A stretch of DNA of 18,499 nucleotides from an uncultured Caldimicrobium sp. Its GTDB lineage: Bacteria > Desulfobacterota > Thermodesulfobacteria > Thermodesulfobacteriales > Thermodesulfobacteriaceae. Location: positions 1 through 18,499 of the forward strand of contig CALLJI010000201.1 in the NCBI GenBank assembly GCA_938091475.1, in the 5' to 3' direction. Numbering within the stretch: the first letter of the stretch is position 1; each line of letters starts with the position of its first letter. The notes beneath the pieces were generated by a model that saw only the letters and a list, made by a program, of their open reading frames with translations, had not been told where the DNA came from and made no database searches. Below, in pieces: positions 6,181 to 12,164 of the stretch. The translations under genes and the position numbers were made by a program.

Positions 6181-7269
6181 TTATATTAAAAATTTTTTAA
6201 TTATCATAGATCCTAAAAAGGCACCTAAGGTCATATTTATAGCAAAAAGAATAGACTCAATAGTCAAAAGAGGTAAAGCTCCTGCTAAATATTTAAGATT
6301 ACACCCTAAAGCCACTCTTGCTCCATAACCCACCATTATCCCGCCTACCAATGCAAAACAAGCTTGTTTAAGAGGTGGGAAACCAAAAATTTTAAACTCT
6401 CTTAAATAAAGGGAAGTTAAAAAAGAGCCTAAAAGGATACCTAAAAGAAGAGCTAATTCCGTGTAAAAGTATAAATCTACTTTTGGGCCTGCACCACCGC
6501 TTATTATTAAGTTATTAGAAACTACCACTAAAGAATCTTGAGAAAAATAAAGTACCTTATTTATATACTCAGGTAAAATTAATTTTTCTATATAGGCACC
6601 TATTTTTGCATAAGCAGTAGTAATTCCCATAGGCCAGCCAGAAAATATATAAACCATAAAATTTAATAAGGCAAAAATTAATGCTACTTTCCAGGGTTGT
6701 ATATATCCCTGAGCATATGCAAAAACCTTCCACTTACCTTCCTTCTTCCACTTATAAAAAAGAAGCAAACCAGTTAAAACTAAAAAAAACGAAATGACTC
6801 CACTACCTTTTATAAAGATAGAATGGGAAATAAGCGTTGACTTTCTAAAGGTCTCCCAAGAAGGATGCATCTCAGCATAAATTAAACTGCCTACTACAAT
6901 ACCTATAAAAGCCAAAAAATTCGTCAAATTTCCCTTAGCCATTTTATATAAGGTACTTACCACACATCCTCCTGCTAACACCATCCCTATACCAAAGATT
7001 AGCCCCCCTAAAGCGGTACCTAAGGAAGGCTGATGATAAGTAGGTGGAGGATAAAAATGTATTAGTCCCAAGATTCTCCCTAAATAAAATAAAGGTATTT
7101 GAACTATTATCAAAAGCATTAAAGCTCTAAATAATGTATAATCCTTAAAAAGAAAGATATCCCTTATAATTCCAGCTATACAAAAATCTCCTCGATTTAA
7201 AACATTTCCTAATATAATTCCCACAAGAAAATTAAATAAGAAGAGATAAATAGGATCTACTATTAGCAT
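6181..7269 (-). CDS. YeeE/YedE-family (TsuA-like) sulfur-compound transporter
   Basis: A 362-residue polytopic membrane protein made of two related halves. Conserved cysteines sit where the family has them: Cys30 in NRGDFCIAG, Cys102 in LAGGCVVSTLY, Cys304 in LKQACFALVGG, and Cys323 in ALGCNLKYLAGAL. In characterised thiosulfate importers of this family, pore cysteines pass the substrate through the membrane. The region around 215-265 is less hydrophobic and probably forms an external loop. Length is normal for the family. The start at 7269 is the only ATG in the N-terminal region, has no obvious Shine-Dalgarno, and lies only a few bases from the predicted transcription start. It heads the operon with the tusA-like, kinase and regulator genes. 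Thiosulfate is the likely substrate; selenium compounds or another sulfane sulfur source are possible. Confidence 0.9.
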   Translation of the reverse strand: MLIVDPIYLFLFNFLVGIILGNVLNRGDFCIAGIIRDIFLFKDYTLFRALMLLIIVQIPLFYLGRILGLIHFYPPPTYHQPSLGTALGGLIFGIGMVLAGGCVVSTLYKMAKGNLTNFLAFIGIVVGSLIYAEMHPSWETFRKSTLISHSIFIKGSGVISFFLVLTGLLLFYKWKKEGKWKVFAYAQGYIQPWKVALIFALLNFMVYIFSGWPMGITTAYAKIGAYIEKLILPEYINKVLYFSQDSLVVVSNNLIISGGAGPKVDLYFYTELALLLGILLGSFLTSLYLREFKIFGFPPLKQACFALVGGIMVGYGARVALGCNLKYLAGALPLLTIESILFAINMTLGAFLGSMIIKKFLI

Positions 7270-7280
7270 CTATCTATATA

Positions 7281-7308
7281 ATATTAAAGCGCTAAAGCCA
7301 AATTTCAA
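7281..7308 (-). promoter_or_regulatory. sigma-70-like promoter of the yeeE-tusA-kinase-regulator operon
   Basis: On the minus strand, TTGAAA (7308-7303) and TAATAT (7286-7281) are separated by 16 nt; AT-rich shifted -10 alternatives overlap. Transcription would start around 7275, about 6 nt before the yeeE ATG, so the leader would be absent or nearly so. Confidence 0.45.
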
Positions 7309-7324
7309 CTCTCTTAGAGTTTTT

Positions 7325-7349
7325 GTGGTTACTATTTTGAAATGTCACA
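7325..7349 (-). repeat. 25-bp inverted repeat, right copy
   Basis: The minus strand reads TGTGACATTTCAAAATAGTA and continues ACCAC, 22 of 25 identical to 2774-2798 in inverted orientation. Similarity extends a few bases outward (TACA before TGTGAC on both sides). It lies between the operon promoter and hairpin cluster C. Confidence 0.6.
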
Positions 7350-7368
7350 TTGTAAAGAATTTAAGGAT

Positions 7369-7849
7369 GTAGGGGCAATTCACGAATTGCCCCTAAATTC
7401 GTAGGGGCACGGCATGCCGTGCCCAAAATTCTTTTGTAAGGGCTGGGCTTGCCCCAGCCCATTTATTGTAGGTGCACGGCACTGCTGTGCCCAAAAGGTT
7501 TTATTTGTAGGGGCAGGGCTTGCCCCTGCCCAGTTTTTTGTAGGGGCACGGCACCGCCGTGCCATCAACAGGGCAGCCGCAAGGGCTGCCCATAAATTTC
7601 TAAGATTTTTGGGCTAATCGTGATTTACCTCCGAATCAGGGCAATTCTTGAATTGCCTCTACCCTTTGTATTTAATTATTGGGCTCAGCGTGCTGAGCCC
7701 CTACAGTTTTTCAATTTTTGGGGCAAATCGTGATTTACCCCTACAATTTTTCTCGCCGGCTAAAGCCTGCGGCTACCATTTTTAATCTGTTAGAGACGAT
7801 TCACGAATCGCCCAAAATTTGTAGGGGCAGGGCAATGCGGAGCCCCTAC
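7369..7849. repeat. hairpin-repeat cluster C (GTAGGGGC...GCCC family)
   Basis: About a dozen hairpin units fill most of the 7270-7950 gap. Examples: TAGGGGCAATTC-ac-GAATTGCCCCTA (7370-7395, 12-bp stem), the perfect palindrome GGGCACGGCATGCCGTGCCC (7405-7424), GGGCTGGGCTTGCCCCAGCC (7441-7460), GGGCAGGGCTTGCCCCTGCC (7511-7530), GGGCAGCCGCAAGGGCTGCC (7570-7589), and a terminal unit at 7821-7849 with GTAGGGGC and GCCCCTAC at its ends. A GCCGGCTAAAGCCTGCGGCT unit of the second type is also present (7755-7774). The gap otherwise holds the two promoters and the 25-bp repeat. Confidence 0.88.
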
Positions 7850-7916
7850 AGTTAAATCGTTTAGGTATGGTAGGACAGAGACATAACAAATTTTGGAATA
7901 TTTTCCCCTTTTTGAC

Positions 7917-7944
7917 TTGACAAGTTTTAAAAAAGCTTTAAATA
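7917..7944 (+). promoter_or_regulatory. sigma-70-like promoter of gpsA; possibly leaderless
   Basis: A perfect -35 box TTGACA (7917-7922) is followed after 16 nt by the weaker -10 TAAATA (7939-7944). Transcription is expected 6-7 nt further on, practically at the ATG at 7951. No Shine-Dalgarno lies before that ATG, which fits leaderless translation. Confidence 0.5.
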
Positions 7945-7950
7945 AAAGTT

Positions 7951-8958
7951 ATGTCACAAATAGCCATAGTAGGTGGAGGCTCTTGGGGTACAGCCCTAAG
8001 TAAAGTTCTTGCAGAAAAAGGTTATAATGTCTCACTTTTAGTAAGAAAAGAAGAAATAGCTCTCTCTATTGAAAAGGATAAAGAAAATCCCTATTATCTT
8101 CCCTCAATCAAATTGCCTGAAACATTAAAAGCTTCTGTTGATCCAGAAGAGGTATTTAAAAACGCCAATGTAGTCCTTTGGGCCATTCCCTCCCATACCC
8201 TGGAAGAAAATCTAAAAAAACTTTTACCTTATCTTAAGGGCATTCCCTATCACATTTCAGGTATAAAGGGAATAGATTTTGAGACTGGAAAAAGCCCTCT
8301 AACTTTATTACAGGAATATTTAGGAAGGGAAAAATCTTTTTTTGTTTTAGGTGGTCCATCCTTTGCCATAGAAGTAGCCAAAGGGCTTCCCACCGCAGTA
8401 GTATTAGCAGGACAAGAAGGCGAAGATATCATTAAATTACAAAACCTATTAGCCTGGAAATACTTTAGAGTTTATAGAAGTTATGATCCTATAGGTGTTG
8501 AATTGGCTGGAGCTCTGAAAAATGTTATTGCCATAGCCTCAGGAATTTCTGATAGCCTCTCTTTAGGACTTAATGCCAGAGCTGGACTTATTACCCGTGG
8601 ATTGGTAGAAATGATAAGACTTGGAACAAGATTAGGTGGCAAAAGAGAAACCTTTTATGGTCTTGCTGGATTAGGTGATCTCGTGCTCACCTGCACAGGT
8701 GCACTTTCCAGAAATTATCAGGTTGGCCTTAAACTTGGGAAAGGACAAGGTATAGATGAGATTCTCCAAGATCTTAAACAAGTAGCTGAAGGAGTCAAAA
8801 CAGTTGCTACCATAAAAAAAATAAGTGAAAAATTACACATCTCTTTACCAATTTGTGAAGAAGTTTATAATGTAATTTATCTCAAGGAAAAACCGGAAAG
8901 ATCTATAGAAAAACTCTTAAGTAGAGATTTAAAAGAGGAATTTGAGGAGGAGGCATAA
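7951..8958 (+). CDS. gpsA: NAD(P)+-dependent glycerol-3-phosphate dehydrogenase
   Basis: A 335-residue cytosolic enzyme that reduces dihydroxyacetone phosphate to sn-glycerol 3-phosphate for phospholipid synthesis. The Rossmann nucleotide site is IAIVGGGSWGTAL (4-16). Family signatures follow: GGPSFAIEVAKGLPTA, the catalytic-lysine region GALKNVIAIASG, and GLAGLGDLVLTCTGALSRN with the substrate-binding Ser-Arg-Asn. Length matches the family. The ATG at 7951 begins right at the Rossmann strand, as is typical, although no Shine-Dalgarno precedes it. A DsrE-like gene follows after 2 nt, and its ribosome site lies in the last gpsA codons, so the two are probably co-transcribed. Confidence 0.97.
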   Translation: MSQIAIVGGGSWGTALSKVLAEKGYNVSLLVRKEEIALSIEKDKENPYYLPSIKLPETLKASVDPEEVFKNANVVLWAIPSHTLEENLKKLLPYLKGIPYHISGIKGIDFETGKSPLTLLQEYLGREKSFFVLGGPSFAIEVAKGLPTAVVLAGQEGEDIIKLQNLLAWKYFRVYRSYDPIGVELAGALKNVIAIASGISDSLSLGLNARAGLITRGLVEMIRLGTRLGGKRETFYGLAGLGDLVLTCTGALSRNYQVGLKLGKGQGIDEILQDLKQVAEGVKTVATIKKISEKLHISLPICEEVYNVIYLKEKPERSIEKLLSRDLKEEFEEEA

Positions 8959-8960
8959 CT

Positions 8961-9302
8961 ATGAAAGAACTTAAATTAGTAATGCATATTCCAGACTCTT
9001 CAAGATTTGAAGCGGGGCTAAAACAATCCAGAAATTTTGCTTTGGCTATGGAAGATAAACCCTATCAAATCCGAATTTTAGTAAACTTTGAAGGAATAAC
9101 GGTACTTAACAATTTTACACCCTATGAGGAACTCTTTAAAGAGGTTTTAAACTATAAAGCTGAAGTATACTTTTGTGCCAATGCATTAAAGGGTTTCAAT
9201 ATACCGCCTGAAAAGGTTCCACCTGGAGGAAAAATAGTCAGCGCAGGTATAGTAGCCCTGGTTAAATGGCAAGAAGAAGGTTTTAAATATGTAAGGGCCT
9301 AA
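8961..9302 (+). CDS. DsrE/DsrF-like family protein (COG1416-type)
   Basis: A 113-residue soluble protein. It resembles the DsrE/F-like family of small sulfur-relay proteins: an N-terminal strand KLVMHIPD, a segment SRNFALAM, then the signature YFCANALKGFNIP with Cys72, followed by a hydrophobic VSAGIVALVKWQEEGFKYVR ending. The cysteine sits where the family places its reactive, potentially persulfide-carrying residue. Translation should be strong: GAGGAGGAGG overlaps the end of gpsA. In sulfur bacteria such proteins can exchange sulfur with TusA and DsrC, both encoded in this window; a role in that relay is inferred. It ends 6 nt from the convergent HAD gene. Confidence 0.8.
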   Translation: MKELKLVMHIPDSSRFEAGLKQSRNFALAMEDKPYQIRILVNFEGITVLNNFTPYEELFKEVLNYKAEVYFCANALKGFNIPPEKVPPGGKIVSAGIVALVKWQEEGFKYVRA

Positions 9303-9308
9303 ATATAG

Positions 9309-9971
9309 TTATATTTTAGCCATTCTCAATAACTCTTTTACAGTAGGAAATTTATCCTTGACCCAAAAATAAGGCATCCCTAATTCTATAGCTGGTTCGA
9401 TATCGTCTTCCCAGGTGTCTCCAATCATAAAAGCCTCTTTAGGTGCTATTTGAAAAAATTTAAGTGCCTGATTGAAAATCTCTTTATGAGGTTTGAGATA
9501 TCCAACTTCGCATCCTATAAAAATAGCATCAAACTTGTTCAATAAATTATGCCCCTCTAAAATAGAATAGAGCCTACCATCCCAATTAGAAATAACCCCA
9601 AGCTTAAATCCAAGGGATTTTGCCTCTTCAGAGAAACTCCAAAAGTCTGATACTACTTCTACACACTCGGGAGATGCAAAAAAACTATAAGCTTTCTCAA
9701 AAATCTCCTCAAAAAAGGGAAATTTTTTGTATTCATAAAAAACTTCCCAAAAAACTTCTTTCCAGGCCCTTTTACAAATTTCACCATTTAATTTAGAGTT
9801 TCCTAAGGCGCTTTTAAAGACCCTTTTAAAGGTCTGGCGCATCCTTTGAGCAGTATACTCTTCTTCTATTTTTATTCCATACTCCTTCCAGAGGTTTGCA
9901 TATATTTTGCCCAAGGTTGGTTTAAATCTTAAAAAAGTTCCTTCAGCATCAAGTAAGATAACCTTCAACAT
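9309..9971 (-). CDS. HAD-superfamily hydrolase (HDHD3/REG-2-like)
   Basis: A 220-residue haloacid dehalogenase-type hydrolase, usually a phosphatase of small metabolites. Motif I is LLDAEGTFL: nucleophile Asp8 is present, but the second acidic position, Asp in classic phosphatases, is Glu10. Motif II is VISNWDGR, motif III the Lys of GYLKPHKEIF, and motif IV GDTWEDDIEPA. A helical cap lies between motifs I and II (about 20-95). The DAxGT motif I followed by a VGxxYAxxxxxxG-like cap start recalls HDHD3/REG-2 proteins. Substrate unknown. No Shine-Dalgarno is visible; the gene lies 17 nt after the ComEA-like gene and is probably in the same transcript. Confidence 0.85.
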   Translation of the reverse strand: MLKVILLDAEGTFLRFKPTLGKIYANLWKEYGIKIEEEYTAQRMRQTFKRVFKSALGNSKLNGEICKRAWKEVFWEVFYEYKKFPFFEEIFEKAYSFFASPECVEVVSDFWSFSEEAKSLGFKLGVISNWDGRLYSILEGHNLLNKFDAIFIGCEVGYLKPHKEIFNQALKFFQIAPKEAFMIGDTWEDDIEPAIELGMPYFWVKDKFPTVKELLRMAKI

Positions 9972-9988
9972 ATTGAAAAAGCTAAAGA

Positions 9989-10411
9989 CTATTTGATGGG
10001 TTTTAAAGTCTTTTTATATTTTGGTGGGACAAGTTCAGGAAATTGGGTGTAGTAAATATTTCCTTTTTCGTCTGCATACATATAGATAGGTTTTGTAAGG
10101 TCCTCTTTTAGATAATTATCCTTTGTTGCCTGGTTGGTGAAACCTTGTTCGAGGGTTAAATAATTCTTTAAAACCTCGAATTTTTTATCCCCAATACCCT
10201 TAACTTCTTTCAATTCTTCGAGACTTTTAAAACCTCCCTTGCTTTCTCGCAGTTCTAAAATCTTCTTAGCAGTGGCTTCACCTATACCTGGAAGAGCCTT
10301 AAGTTGCTCAAGGGTAGCTGTGTTTAGATTTAACTTTTCTTGAGCAAATAATAGGGTTGTATTTAAGGTAAAACACAAAATAAACAAGAGAATGAAAAAG
10401 TAAAAGATCAT
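9989..10411 (-). CDS. exported ComEA-like helix-hairpin-helix protein with DUF4124-like tail
   Basis: A 140-residue protein with an N-terminal signal or anchor (about 1-23, IFYFFILLFILCFTLNTTLLF, ending AQ). It has a ComEA-type double helix-hairpin-helix (about 26-85: LNLNTATLEQLKALPGIGEATA ... LKEVKGIGDKKFEVL), a DNA-binding fold used by periplasmic ComEA in DNA uptake. The C-terminal tail (about 108-135) contains IYMYADEKGNIYYTQFP, like the short DUF4124 strand motif found after signal peptides in envelope proteins. No other competence genes are nearby, so DNA uptake is possible but not shown. A TATAAA -10-like box lies at 10433-10438; no convincing -35 box accompanies it. Confidence 0.85.
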   Translation of the reverse strand: MIFYFFILLFILCFTLNTTLLFAQEKLNLNTATLEQLKALPGIGEATAKKILELRESKGGFKSLEELKEVKGIGDKKFEVLKNYLTLEQGFTNQATKDNYLKEDLTKPIYMYADEKGNIYYTQFPELVPPKYKKTLKPIK

Positions 10412-10460
10412 TTCTCACTTGTCTCAAAAGATTTTATAGCCTAACAATTACCATAAATTG

Positions 10461-10488
10461 ATTTGGGCTCCGCCAAGGGAGCCCAAAT
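10461..10488 (-). terminator. terminator hairpin after dsrC
   Basis: A perfect 11-bp stem ATTTGGGCTCC / GGAGCCCAAAT (10461-10471 and 10478-10488) with a 6-nt loop sits 16 nt beyond the dsrC stop. The following T-tract is short on the minus strand (CAATTTA), so termination may be partial. It separates dsrC from the ComEA-like gene. Confidence 0.65.
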
Positions 10489-10504
10489 AAAACTGGTTTA
10501 TACT

Positions 10505-10825
10505 CTATACGCAACCAACGGGCTTAGGAAGACCAGCCATTTTACAAGCACCCTTTCCAGGACCAGATGGGAAAAGCTCATAGATCTTCTTGAGAGGATA
10601 CCCAGTAACCTTAGAGAGAATTCTTACCATAGGCGCTACACCGTTCTTTTTGTAATAATCCTGAAGCACATTAATAATCTTCCAGTGATCCTCTGTCAAC
10701 TCCTGAATCCCCTCCAACTCTTTTACATATTGCACCCACTCCATACACCAGACATCTAAACCACCTTGTAGAAATCCATCCTCATCAAGCTCGAAAACTT
10801 TCCCTTTGTACTCAACTGTTGGCAT
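10505..10825 (-). CDS. dsrC: DsrC, sulfur-carrier protein of dissimilatory sulfite reductase
   Basis: A 106-residue cytosolic protein that carries the DsrAB product as a trisulfide between two C-terminal cysteines in sulfite reduction, or sulfane sulfur in oxidative or disproportionating pathways. The C-terminal arm is complete: FPSGPGKGACKMAGLPKP then VGCV, with CysB = Cys94 and CysA = Cys105 at the penultimate position. Both are required in true DsrC and not both present in plain TusE. The internal DEDGFL and WKIINVLQDYYKKNG segments fit the family. I chose the ATG at 10825 over the in-frame GTG at 10834: AGGAGG is 8 nt from the ATG but abuts the GTG, and 106 residues matches the family length. 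It is monocistronic, as dsrC often is. Confidence 0.97.
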   Translation of the reverse strand: MPTVEYKGKVFELDEDGFLQGGLDVWCMEWVQYVKELEGIQELTEDHWKIINVLQDYYKKNGVAPMVRILSKVTGYPLKKIYELFPSGPGKGACKMAGLPKPVGCV

Positions 10826-10894
10826 AGCCCACACCTCCTTTATTTTTTTAATTTTATGCCATATATTATTGTTTTTATCATTTATTTTATTCTA

Positions 10895-10922
10895 AATATA
10901 AAGCATAAATTTTCCAAGTCAA
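10895..10922 (-). promoter_or_regulatory. dsrC: sigma-70-like promoter of dsrC
   Basis: The minus strand has TTGACT (10922-10917) and TATATT (10900-10895) 16 nt apart, five of six consensus bases in each. Transcription would begin near 10888, giving an AT-rich leader of about 63 nt that ends in AAGGAGGTG. This fits a strongly expressed gene. Confidence 0.65.
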
Positions 10923-10956
10923 GATTTGAGTTTTTTTTCACAATCTTAACATCCCT

Positions 10957-11412
10957 TCACCTTACTTCTAAAATCATAGGCACTTCATTACATTCTGGGA
11001 ACTTAGAACATCTTATGCAATCTGCCCAAACTTTCTGAGGTAATTCCTGTTTTGAGACCTCATTAAACCCAAATCTTTTAAAAAATTGTGGATTTGTGGT
11101 TAAAACAAAAATTTTAGGAATCCCAAGTTCTTGAGCCTCCTTTATAGCGGCTTCTATCAACTTCTTACCAATTCCCCTTCTTTGGTTTTCCTCACTGACA
11201 ACTAAAGATCTAATCTCTGCTAAATCCTCCCATAGAATATGCAAAGCACAAGCTCCAATGATGAGATCCCTCTCCTCAGCTACAAAAAATTCTCTAACCT
11301 TCTCATATAGTTCGGATAAAGGCCTCGGTATAACATCACCTTTCTTTGAAAAATGAAGAATAAGCTTATATATATATTTAACATCCGTAAGTTTGGCTTT
11401 TCTAATAATCAA
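10957..11412 (-). CDS. GNAT N-acetyltransferase, ArgA-like (short N-acetylglutamate synthase type)
   Basis: A 151-residue acetyl-CoA-dependent acetyltransferase resembling the short, kinase-domain-free N-acetylglutamate synthases that start arginine synthesis in some bacteria. It begins IIRKAKLTDV, has the conserved ALHILWEDLAEIRSLVV block, and the acetyl-CoA loop RRGIGKKL (Q/RxxGxG/A). The family's C-terminal end has PQKVWADCIRCSKFPECNE with three cysteines. The start is a TTG at 11412 with a weak GAG-containing upstream site; no better in-frame start is near. It follows the SPOR gene after 14 nt and is probably the last gene of the argS run. The exact acetyl acceptor is not proven by sequence. 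Confidence 0.85.
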   Translation of the reverse strand: MIIRKAKLTDVKYIYKLILHFSKKGDVIPRPLSELYEKVREFFVAEERDLIIGACALHILWEDLAEIRSLVVSEENQRRGIGKKLIEAAIKEAQELGIPKIFVLTTNPQFFKRFGFNEVSKQELPQKVWADCIRCSKFPECNEVPMILEVR

Positions 11413-11426
11413 TTTACATCTCGAAG

Positions 11427-12149
11427 TTATTTTAATTCCACTATAAAGGGCTTCTCAACCCCAAGTTTTGCCTTCACTTCTGAGATACTCTGCTCTGCCT
11501 CCTCTCTTTTTCCAAATCTACCAACATAAACTTTATACATAGATTTCCCCTCCACATTAGCTTCTTTTATTTGTGCAAAGTATCCCATTTTTTCTGCTTT
11601 TTTCTTCAATTCCTCTGCCTTTTCTTTATGGGAGAAAGCACCTACTTGTAAAGAATAATGGCCAACTGAAGATACTGCCTCTTCCCCTTTTACTTTAGCC
11701 GCAATTTGGGCTACTTCTTTTTTTTGATAGGAAGGTTTTTTCTCTGTTTTTTCAGTCTCCTTTTTAAGTTCTTCTTTCTTTGTCACTTCCTTTTTAACTG
11801 GTTCTTTCTTAACTATGGCTTTTTTTTCAGTTTCCGAAGTTTGCCTTAACTCTTCTTTTTCCTCAGCTACTTGTTTTTCCGATGTTGCGTTTTGGGTAGC
11901 ATTTGAAGTTTCATTTGCAGTAACTAGAGGGGCTTGAGATGCATCAGAAACATTTGAAGTAAGATTGCCAACTGAGGGTAAGCGTACCTCCCTTTCTAAA
12001 GCTACCTCTTCAGATACAGGTTTTCCACCAATTTTTGTTCCAATCCATACGCCAAGAATAAAAGTCCAAACTAATAGGCATAGTGCAAAGAGAATGACAA
12101 AAATTAAGGCTAACCGACTCAATTCAAATTTTATTTTTTTCCCTTCCAT
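11427..12149 (-). CDS. SPOR-domain membrane protein
   Basis: A 240-residue inner-membrane protein with its C-terminus in the periplasm. One membrane helix (about 11-36) follows a short charged N-terminus. A low-complexity linker (about 45-155) is rich in Lys and Glu, with repeated KKE/EKK runs and a Ser/Thr/Asn patch. The C-terminal SPOR domain (about 161-240: HYSLQVGAFSHKEKAEELKKK ... KVYVGRFGKREEAEQ) is the fold that binds peptidoglycan stripped of stem peptides at division septa. This architecture is like FtsN/DedD, so a role in division or wall remodelling is likely. A strong GAGGAGGAGG site lies just after the argS stop, and the two genes are separated by 15 nt. Confidence 0.92.
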   Translation of the reverse strand: MEGKKIKFELSRLALIFVILFALCLLVWTFILGVWIGTKIGGKPVSEEVALEREVRLPSVGNLTSNVSDASQAPLVTANETSNATQNATSEKQVAEEKEELRQTSETEKKAIVKKEPVKKEVTKKEELKKETEKTEKKPSYQKKEVAQIAAKVKGEEAVSSVGHYSLQVGAFSHKEKAEELKKKAEKMGYFAQIKEANVEGKSMYKVYVGRFGKREEAEQSISEVKAKLGVEKPFIVELK

Positions 12150-12164
12150 AATGCCACCTCCTCC

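Noticed and set aside
7284..7300. TGGCTTTAGCGCTTTA upstream of yeeE as a sigma-54 promoter
   Set aside because: The -24 GG is present but the -12 TTGC element is missing at the required spacing; the sigma-70 reading is better.
7380..7617. Two opposing frames in cluster C giving VGAGLAPA- and RRCRAPT-like peptides
   Set aside because: These are translations of the GTAGGGGC hairpin units; both strands are open because the repeats are palindromic and lack stops.
7369..7849. Hairpin clusters as a CRISPR array
   Set aside because: Units are close together, variable in the core and irregularly spaced; there are no constant repeats with unique spacers and no cas genes.
9301..9316. AAATATA-gt-TATATTT between the convergent genes as a bidirectional terminator
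   Set aside because: A 7-bp all-AT stem is too weak for an intrinsic terminator in a probable thermophile and overlaps the HAD stop region.
10463..10759. Plus-strand frame antisense to dsrC
   Set aside because: It is a shadow of dsrC and its terminator stem, with no coding signature.
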